A stretch of DNA of 64,000 nucleotides from Snodgrassella gandavensis (GTDB lineage Bacteria; Pseudomonadota; Gammaproteobacteria; Burkholderiales; Neisseriaceae), in NCBI RefSeq assembly GCF_914768025.1, contig NZ_CAJZCE010000006.1:1-64000 (forward strand). Reading direction: 5' to 3'. Every line of letters begins with the position of its first letter. The stretch's first letter is position 1. Positions 58,126-64,000 of this stretch are shown here, piece by piece. Under the pieces are notes generated by a model that saw nothing but the letters and a program-made list of their open reading frames with translations, did not search any database and was not told the origin of the DNA. The position numbers and the translations under genes were made by a program.

Positions 58126-59080
58126 ATAATGATTTATCTGAGTAGCAACTATTATAGGATAACAAGTGTATATATATGTATATAAGTTGTGGATAAAGTA
58201 TTCAGTTTATTGTTTCGTTTCGTATTTAATTTTAGCCACCATTTTCACAGCTTATGACTGCTTAATTGGTAATTTTACTCTTAATCCCTGATATTAAATC
58301 AGAATAAATTAATTTCAATATGTTGATAATTTTTAAATTTTTCTTTATCTGCCGGCTATGTTGTGCCAATTTCTGAGCGAAAATTGAGAAACTGGTTACC
58401 TGACACAGTGCTTTCAGGCAGTAGTTTCTGCTGGCTAACTTAACAATACATCTGTATTCAATGTCGTTGCTGTTGAGACTGCAAAACAGGCTCAACTCAA
58501 ACCCATAAATAAACTGATTGTGGATAATTGGCATTACTGGCACATAGATATTGCCATAATGGCTATTATTGTGCAGATACTGCTTCTGCATGACCGTGAC
58601 ACTGAATAACTTAAGGCACAAAACCGGAATGCTGTGTTTGATTACAGTATTATCCACTACTTGTGGATAAGTCTGATAGAGTAGGGGAGGGGTTAATTTT
58701 TTGATATATAACTATATTATTTCTCTGTCTGCCGATACTGTCTGCTTTAGCAACAATCTGTTTTATTTCAGCAGCAAAAAATAACACGATGCAGATGCAC
58801 CATCAATCCTGAGCTAAGCGTTAATCAGCCAGACAGATATAGCTGGCAGAAAATAGGGTTTATCTCTATTGATTGGTTTATTGCTGAACTGTGGATATAT
58901 TGGATGAAGAGTAGTAAGAATAGTATCCATACCGGTGTGTTAAATATTATCCACAGGCTGATCCTGTCAGCAGAATGATATTATTGGCTGATTATCGGCA
59001 GTTTAATTGTACTTATGTTACTATATCCGGTTAGTTAACAATTATGGTAACAATTGAATCATATTAATTAGCTGATTTTC
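58126..59080. other. Candidate chromosomal replication origin (oriC)
   Basis: This 950-bp gap lies between minus-strand trmO and plus-strand etfB. It contains DnaA-box matches TGTGGATAA at 58188-58196, 58519-58527 and 58662-58670, TTATCCACA at 58947-58955 (all perfect), and TTATCCACT 58650-58658 and TGTGGATAT 58890-58898 (one mismatch each). AT-rich segments that could unwind lie at 58162-58185 and 58694-58725. Gene direction diverges on both sides, and a parS site is 1.9 kb to the right. A 131-residue minus ORF (58262-58657) with GTG start and no ribosome site is probably spurious. Confidence 0.6.
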
Positions 59081-59097
59081 TGTATTAGGTGGTTCGG

Positions 59098-59847
59098 ATG
59101 AAAGTATTGGTAGCGGTAAAACGTGTTGTTGATTACAACGTTAAAGTACGCGTAAAAGCAGATGAATCTGATGTGGATATTGGCAATGTAAAAATGTCGA
59201 TGAATCCGTTTGACGAAATAGCAGTGGAAGAAGCTGTGCGTTTAAAAGAAGCGGGCAAGGCTACTGAAGTGGTTGTGGTATCGCTCGGGGTAAAACAATG
59301 TGAAGAAACCCTGCGCACTGCTCTGGCCATGGGCGCTGATCGTGCCATTCATGTAGAAACGGATGAAAAGCTTCAGCCATTGGCTGTGGCCAAGCTGCTC
59401 AAAGCCGTGGCCGATCTGGAGCAGCCGCAGTTATTATTGCTGGGCAAACAGGCAATTGATGATGATGCCAATCAGACTGCACAAATGCTTTCAGCTCTGA
59501 TGCAGCTTGCTCAGGGGACTTTCGCCAGCAAAATAGAATTGGCTAACGATGAAATACTGCTTACGCGGGAAATTGATGGCGGGCAGGAACGGCTGGCACT
59601 GACCTTGCCTGCGGTGATTAGTGTTGACTTACGTTTGAATGAACCACGTTATATCAAGCTACCTAATATCATGCAGGCAAAAAAGAAACCGCTGGAGAAA
59701 AAAACAGTAGCTGAGCTGGGCGTGGATATCAGGCCGCGGCTGGTGCAGCTGAAAGTGACCGAACCTGAAGCCCGTGCGGCTGGTATTGTGGTGCAAAATG
59801 TAGCTGAACTGGTGGACAGATTGCATAACGAAGCTAAAGTGTTTTAA
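59098..59847 (+). CDS. etfB: Electron transfer flavoprotein beta subunit
   Basis: EtfB pairs with EtfA to carry electrons from acyl-CoA and other dehydrogenases to the quinone pool by ETF-QO. The 249-residue protein is full length: [20 protein letters not shown], the AMP-binding region [16 protein letters not shown], and the recognition loop [18 protein letters not shown] 59098 with AGGTGG upstream is preferred over GTG 59089. etfA follows at 11 bp with AAGGAG, so they form an operon. The promoter overlaps the right end of the candidate origin. Confidence 0.96.
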   Translation: MKVLVAVKRVVDYNVKVRVKADESDVDIGNVKMSMNPFDEIAVEEAVRLKEAGKATEVVVVSLGVKQCEETLRTALAMGADRAIHVETDEKLQPLAVAKLLKAVADLEQPQLLLLGKQAIDDDANQTAQMLSALMQLAQGTFASKIELANDEILLTREIDGGQERLALTLPAVISVDLRLNEPRYIKLPNIMQAKKKPLEKKTVAELGVDIRPRLVQLKVTEPEARAAGIVVQNVAELVDRLHNEAKVF

Positions 59848-59858
59848 AGGAGATACTG

Positions 59859-60803
59859 ATGTCTGTACTGATTATTGCTGAACAGCAGCAGTCTTGTCTG
59901 GATGAGGCTACTTTGTCTGCGGTATCGGCCGGCCGGCAACTGGGTGAAGTAGATATTCTGGTAGCAGGGCACAACGTAGTGGATATTGCTGCGCAGGCAC
60001 AGCGAATTAGTGGTGTACGTAAAGTTCTGCTGGCGGATGCATCTGTCTATGCTCATACTCTGGCTGAAACATTGGCGCCACTGGTGGTACAACTGGCTGA
60101 TTCATATAGTCATATTATTGCTGCTGCTACCAGTTTTGGTAAAAATCTGCTGCCGCGCGTAGCCGCCTTACTTGATTGTGCGCCGGTTTCCGATGTTACT
60201 GCGATTATTGATACTGAAACCTTTGTTCATCCGATTTATGCTGGAAATGCCTTACAGACTGTGCGCTGTGAACAGGCAAAACAGCTACTTACTATTCGGA
60301 CAACCGCTTTTACGCTGGCTGAAATAACGGATGAGCAGGCGGTAATTGAAAATATTGCTGCTGTGGCGGCACCGCAGTTGAGCCGTTTTATTGAGCGTAG
60401 TCTGACTAAGTCTGAGCATCCGGAATTAACCACTGCTAAAGTTGTGGTTAGTGGTGGACGAGGGTTAGGCAGTGCGGAAAATTTTGCAGCGCTGCTGAAT
60501 CCTCTGGCTGATACTCTGAATGCTGCTATTGGTGCTTCGCGTGCCGCTGTAGATGCAGACTATGCCCCGAATGATTATCAGGTAGGGCAAACAGGTAAGA
60601 TAGTGGCACCGGATTTATATATTGCCATTGGTATTTCCGGTGCCATTCAGCATCTGGCCGGAATGAAAGACAGTAAGGTCATTGTGGCAATTAACAAAGA
60701 TGCAGAAGCACCTATTTTTAAGGTGGCAGATTATGGTCTGGTCGCTGATCTGAATACCGCGGTTCCTGAACTGATTCAGCAGATAAAGGCTAGCGTGCAT
60801 TGA
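59859..60803 (+). CDS. etfA: Electron transfer flavoprotein alpha subunit
   Basis: EtfA holds the FAD of the heterodimer. The 314-residue protein has a variable N-terminal domain and the conserved FAD domain: VVSGGRGLGSAENF, GASRAAVDADYAPNDYQVGQ, KIVAPDLYIAIGISGAIQHL and NKDAEAPIFKVADYGLVAD. AAAGGAG lies upstream of ATG 59859. It is cotranscribed with etfB. The next gene starts 200 bp away across a parS site. Confidence 0.96.
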   Translation: MSVLIIAEQQQSCLDEATLSAVSAGRQLGEVDILVAGHNVVDIAAQAQRISGVRKVLLADASVYAHTLAETLAPLVVQLADSYSHIIAAATSFGKNLLPRVAALLDCAPVSDVTAIIDTETFVHPIYAGNALQTVRCEQAKQLLTIRTTAFTLAEITDEQAVIENIAAVAAPQLSRFIERSLTKSEHPELTTAKVVVSGGRGLGSAENFAALLNPLADTLNAAIGASRAAVDADYAPNDYQVGQTGKIVAPDLYIAIGISGAIQHLAGMKDSKVIVAINKDAEAPIFKVADYGLVADLNTAVPELIQQIKASVH

Positions 60804-60826
60804 ATTGGTGATTACGGATTTGGTAA

Positions 60827-60842
60827 TGTTTCACGTGAAACA
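60827..60842. promoter_or_regulatory. parS centromere site
   Basis: TGTTTCACGTGAAACA is an exact match to the conserved bacterial parS palindrome bound by ParB; the palindrome extends two bases further on each side (60825-60844). It lies between etfA and the threonine aldolase gene. parA and parB are not in the window. parS sites of this type cluster near replication origins. Confidence 0.9.
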
Positions 60843-61004
60843 TTGCTGTATGTAGTGAATCCGGCAAACTGATTAGCAGCAGTCCTATTCGGGAGGAGAA
60901 ATATTTTTTATTGCTCCTTATTACTGGTAAATTGCCTGAAAGTGAGTATTATTCAGGCAGTTTTCATAATGCTGTTCATAAAGTTTTCTATCTGGCTTAT
61001 ATCA

Positions 61005-62057
61005 ATGAACTGTTTACATGATAATCAGAGTTATGCCTTTGCTTCAGATAATTACGCAGGTGTTCATCCGAAAATTCTACAGGCGTTGACGCTGGCTAAT
61101 GGTGGCCACCAGCCTGCATATGGTGCAGATGTTTACACCATTGCCTTGCAACAGAAAATAAAACAGTTATTTGGTGAACAGGCTGAGGCTTTTCCGGTTT
61201 TCAATGGTACAGGTGCAAACATAACCGCTTTACAGGCATTATTGCCCCGCTGGGGTGCCGTGATCTGTGCCGATAGTGCGCATATTCAATGTGATGAGGG
61301 TGTTGCTCCTGAACATATGGCTGGCGTGAAGCTCTTAACTGTGGCCACCACCGACGGTAAATTAACGCCACAGTTGGTGGCAAAACAGGCATGGGGTTTT
61401 GGAATGGAACACCGTGCCCAGCCGGCCGTGGTTTATATCAGCCAGACAACTGAACTGGGCACCTGTTACAGTGTGGCGGAAATCCGCGCGCTGGCCGATT
61501 ACTGTCATCAGCATAATATGAAGCTATATGTGGATGGTGCGCGTCTGGCAAATGCGCTGGTTGCAGAAAATACCGATGTCAGAACGATGATTACTGATAC
61601 TGGTGTGGATATGCTGAATTTGGGAGGCACTAAAAATGGCATGTTACAGGGCGAATGTATTATCAGTATGCGCGCTGATGCTCATGCAGCCATACCATAT
61701 TTACGTAAAATCAATGCTCAGCTTGGGTCAAAAATGCGTTTTGTTGCTGCTCAGTTTCTGGCTTGGCTGGAAGATGATCTGTGGCTGAATTTAGCGGCCA
61801 ATAGTAATCGTATGGCGGCACGTCTGGCCGCATCCCTGGCAGGAATTGAACATGTTACTCTCACGCAGAAAACGCAGGCCAATGCCGTATTTGCTATTTT
61901 GCCAGTTGCTGCCCGCACTCAGTTACACCAGCAGTTTCATTTTTATGACTGGGATGAAAGTAAAGGCGAAGTGCGCTGGATGACTAGTTTTGATACCACT
62001 GCCGGGCAGGTTGATGCTTTTGTAGCTGCCATCAGGCTGGCTGTAGCAAAAATATGA
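61005..62057 (+). CDS. ltaE: Low-specificity L-threonine aldolase-like PLP enzyme
   Basis: The enzyme splits threonine or allo-threonine to glycine and acetaldehyde. The 350-residue protein is a fold-type I PLP enzyme: FASDNYAGVHPKILQAL, AYGADVYT, VFNGTGANITAL, LYVDGARLANAL (Asp for the PLP nitrogen) and NLGGTKNGM with the Schiff-base lysine. ATG 61005 is preferred; in-frame ATG 60969 would add a hydrophobic stretch. Related beta-eliminating lyases are the alternative. Its stop overlaps the next gene's start (ATGA). Confidence 0.85.
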   Translation: MNCLHDNQSYAFASDNYAGVHPKILQALTLANGGHQPAYGADVYTIALQQKIKQLFGEQAEAFPVFNGTGANITALQALLPRWGAVICADSAHIQCDEGVAPEHMAGVKLLTVATTDGKLTPQLVAKQAWGFGMEHRAQPAVVYISQTTELGTCYSVAEIRALADYCHQHNMKLYVDGARLANALVAENTDVRTMITDTGVDMLNLGGTKNGMLQGECIISMRADAHAAIPYLRKINAQLGSKMRFVAAQFLAWLEDDLWLNLAANSNRMAARLAASLAGIEHVTLTQKTQANAVFAILPVAARTQLHQQFHFYDWDESKGEVRWMTSFDTTAGQVDAFVAAIRLAVAKI

Positions 62058-62662
62058 GTACGGTTTATCAGTATACGACGCTGGCAACGCCGGCACAGGC
62101 TGAGTTCAAGGATAAAGGCAGCCGCTTTCTGTCTTTCGCTTGGCCGGTACAGAGCGAAGCTGAAATCCGTGGATATGTGCAAACATTGCGTGAGCAGCAT
62201 CATAAGGCACGTCATTGCTGTTATGCCTGGCGTCTGGGCGTGGACGGCAATCGTTATCGTGCTAATGATGATGGTGAACCAGCCGGTAGTGCCGGCAGGC
62301 CGATTCTCGGGCAGATTGATTCTGCGGCCATTACAGATGTTCTCGTGGTAGTAATACGCTATTTTGGTGGTACTTTACTTGGCGTGCCGGGGCTGATTCA
62401 TGCCTATAAAACCGCAACTGCTGCTGCGATCGCTAGTGCTGAAAAAATCCGTCTGGATGTATGCCAGCAACTGCGGCTTTACTGTGACTATGCGCACCTG
62501 AGTGAAGCATTGCGCTGGTGTAAACAGCAACAGGCACAAGTATTGCAGCAGGATTTACAGCAGCAGTGCTGCCTGCATGTACGCATACCGCTTGCACTGC
62601 TGGAAAATGGTCTGGCCGTTTTACGTCAGCAGCGGGCAATTGATGTTAAACTGGACAACTGA
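62054..62662 (+). CDS. YigZ/IMPACT-family protein
   Basis: The 202-residue protein has the UPF0029 N-terminal domain: EFKDKGSRFLSFAWPV, HHKARHCCYAWRLG, NDDGEPAGSAGRPIL and VVVIRYFGGTLLGVPGLIHAYK, followed by a DUF1949-like ferredoxin-type C-terminal domain. The family is widespread and poorly understood; eukaryotic IMPACT inhibits GCN2, and nucleotide or ribosome binding has been proposed for bacterial members. It overlaps the ltaE stop by 4 bp, so translation is coupled. Confidence 0.9.
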   Translation: MSTVYQYTTLATPAQAEFKDKGSRFLSFAWPVQSEAEIRGYVQTLREQHHKARHCCYAWRLGVDGNRYRANDDGEPAGSAGRPILGQIDSAAITDVLVVVIRYFGGTLLGVPGLIHAYKTATAAAIASAEKIRLDVCQQLRLYCDYAHLSEALRWCKQQQAQVLQQDLQQQCCLHVRIPLALLENGLAVLRQQRAIDVKLDN

Positions 62663-62739
62663 ATAACACGGATTGTTGCTTAAAGATACAGAAATGGTTT
62701 ACTGACAATCTGTAAACCATCTTCTGGAGAAGGGGATAT

Positions 62740-64000
62740 ATGAAATTACTGGTTATAGGTGGTGGCGGACGAGAACATGCACTGGCCTGGCGTCTGGCAC
62801 AGTCGCCCAAAGTGAGCACAGTATATGTGGCTCCGGGTAATGCCGGTACTGCTACCGAGCCGAAACTGCACAACCTTACAATAAGTGATCATCAGCAACT
62901 GATTGCATTTTGTCGTGAGCAGCAGATTACGTTTACTGTAGTTGGTCCGGAAGCACCACTGGCTGCCGGTATTGTGGATGATTTTACTGCTGCCGGTCTG
63001 GCTGTTTTTGGCCCGAGCCAGTATTGTGCCCAGTTGGAAAGTTCCAAGGATTTTGCCAAAGCATTTATGGCCAGAGAGGGAATACCTACAGCAGCCTATC
63101 AGACTTTTACAGACGCCGCCGCCGCACATCAGTATGTCAGTCAGAAAGGCGCGCCGATTGTGATTAAAGCAGATGGTCTGGCTGCCGGCAAAGGTGTGAT
63201 TGTTGCCATGACACTGGCCGAAGCTCATCAGGCAATAGACGATCTGCTGCTGGATAACAGCATGGGTGCTGCTGGGGCTCGAGTGGTTATTGAGGAATTT
63301 TTGCACGGAGAAGAAGCCAGTTTTATTGTTATGGTGGATGGTGAACATGTTTTACCTATGGCCACCAGTCAGGATCACAAGCGTTTACTTGATCACGACA
63401 AAGGGCCTAATACTGGCGGAATGGGGGCTTATTCTCCTGCACCGGTGGTTACCGCGGCTGTGCATCAGCGGGTAATGGATGAAATTATCCTGCCTGTGGT
63501 AAAAGCTATGCAGGCATCCGGCCATCCTTATCGCGGCTTTCTGTATGCTGGCCTGATGATTGATGCAACCGGTGCGCCATATACAATTGAGTTTAACTGT
63601 CGTTTTGGTGATCCGGAAACACAGCCGATTATGTGCCGATTAGAAAGTGATCTGGTCGAGCTGATACAGGCAGCTCTGGCAGGAGAGCTTAATACCGTAA
63701 CCGCAAGCTGGAGTAGTCAGGCTGCTGTTGGTGTGGTACTGGCTGCTGCCGGTTATCCACAGGCTCCCCGTAAAGGTGATGTGATTTCCGGTGTTATTGC
63801 TGCCAATCAATCCGGTAAAGTATTTCATGCCGGCACGGCACTCAATTCCCGCCATGAACTGGTTACCAACGGCGGTCGGGTGCTGTGTGTCGTTGCTCTG
63901 GGCGCTGATGTGAATGCTGCGCAGAAACAGGCTTATGCTGCTCTGGCACCAATACATTTTGACGGGATGCAATACAGGCATGATATCGGAGCAAAAGCAC
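62740..64000 (+). CDS. purD: Phosphoribosylamine-glycine ligase (partial at right edge)
   Basis: PurD joins 5-phosphoribosylamine with glycine using ATP, the second step of purine synthesis. 420 codons are visible and the usual length is about 425, so only a few residues are missing. Motifs: KLLVIGGGGREHALAWRL at the N-terminus, an ATP-grasp domain (PIVIKADGLAAGKGVIVA), HKRLLDHDKGPNTGGMGAYS, EFNCRFGDPETQ and the C-terminal YRHDIGAKA. GGAGAAGGGG lies upstream of ATG 62740. Its 77-bp gap from the YigZ gene leaves an own promoter possible. Confidence 0.97.
   Translation, partial: MKLLVIGGGGREHALAWRLAQSPKVSTVYVAPGNAGTATEPKLHNLTISDHQQLIAFCREQQITFTVVGPEAPLAAGIVDDFTAAGLAVFGPSQYCAQLESSKDFAKAFMAREGIPTAAYQTFTDAAAAHQYVSQKGAPIVIKADGLAAGKGVIVAMTLAEAHQAIDDLLLDNSMGAAGARVVIEEFLHGEEASFIVMVDGEHVLPMATSQDHKRLLDHDKGPNTGGMGAYSPAPVVTAAVHQRVMDEIILPVVKAMQASGHPYRGFLYAGLMIDATGAPYTIEFNCRFGDPETQPIMCRLESDLVELIQAALAGELNTVTASWSSQAAVGVVLAAAGYPQAPRKGDVISGVIAANQSGKVFHAGTALNSRHELVTNGGRVLCVVALGADVNAAQKQAYAALAPIHFDGMQYRHDIGAKA

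Noticed and set aside
58262-58657. Minus ORF of 131 residues in the trmO-etfB gap
   Set aside because: GTG start inside a DnaA-like box, no ribosome site and no family; the gap looks non-coding.

Overview
The window looks like a chromosomal segment of a Neisseriaceae betaproteobacterium, most probably a Snodgrassella-type bee-gut symbiont. This is an inference from gene content and protein resemblance to Neisseria homologues: bioH-bioC, comF-rlpA-ruvA, metE/metR, etfBA, a trimeric autotransporter with an ESPR leader, and a DNA-uptake-like 12-mer. It also rests on intermediate base composition with AT-rich accessory patches. No rRNA, tRNA, insertion sequence or CRISPR array was recognised.

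Layout. 1-6091 is an AT-rich accessory block on the minus strand. It holds a very large YobI-type P-loop NTPase that runs off the left edge and ends there in near-identical 126-residue tandem repeats, followed by a protein built almost wholly of 20-residue leucine-rich repeats. 6772-14797 is mostly housekeeping (galE, tldD, gamma-carbonic anhydrase, oligopeptidase A), with a strong Fur-box-like site plus a structured, terminator-ended small-RNA candidate before tldD, and two tiny paralogous lipoproteins. 15087-19058 is a defence island: an McrBC restriction pair and a divergent CoiA-like nuclease with a coiled-coil tail. 19373-26996 is core: ftsY, peptidase E-like, nucleotidase, ruvA, rlpA and comF on minus; bioH, bioC and a patatin lipoprotein on plus. 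27000-31500 is AT-rich, with 1.4 kb lacking genes and then an SDR/NADP-binding pair opposite a LysR regulator. 31530-48212 is core metabolism and maintenance: metE/metR, a hydratase-fold protein, uvrD, HIT, dnaJ, an RNB nuclease, xseB-ispA, tsaC, moeB, an MFS exporter and a patatin. 48973-54873 is a 1966-residue trimeric autotransporter adhesin with 11 repeated stalk modules. 55700-64000 carries a roadblock protein, lpxC and trmO on minus, then etfBA, a threonine aldolase, a YigZ-family protein and purD on plus.

The main non-coding signal is in the right third. Perfect or near-perfect DnaA boxes (TTATCCACA) occur far above chance in 57167-57330 and 58188-58955, with further groups at 46025-46075 and 38688-38816. 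An exact parS palindrome (TGTTTCACGTGAAACA) lies at 60827-60842, and gene direction switches from mostly minus to all plus across 58.1-59.1 kb. Together these suggest that the chromosomal replication origin lies between trmO and etfB, with no dnaA gene beside it in this window.
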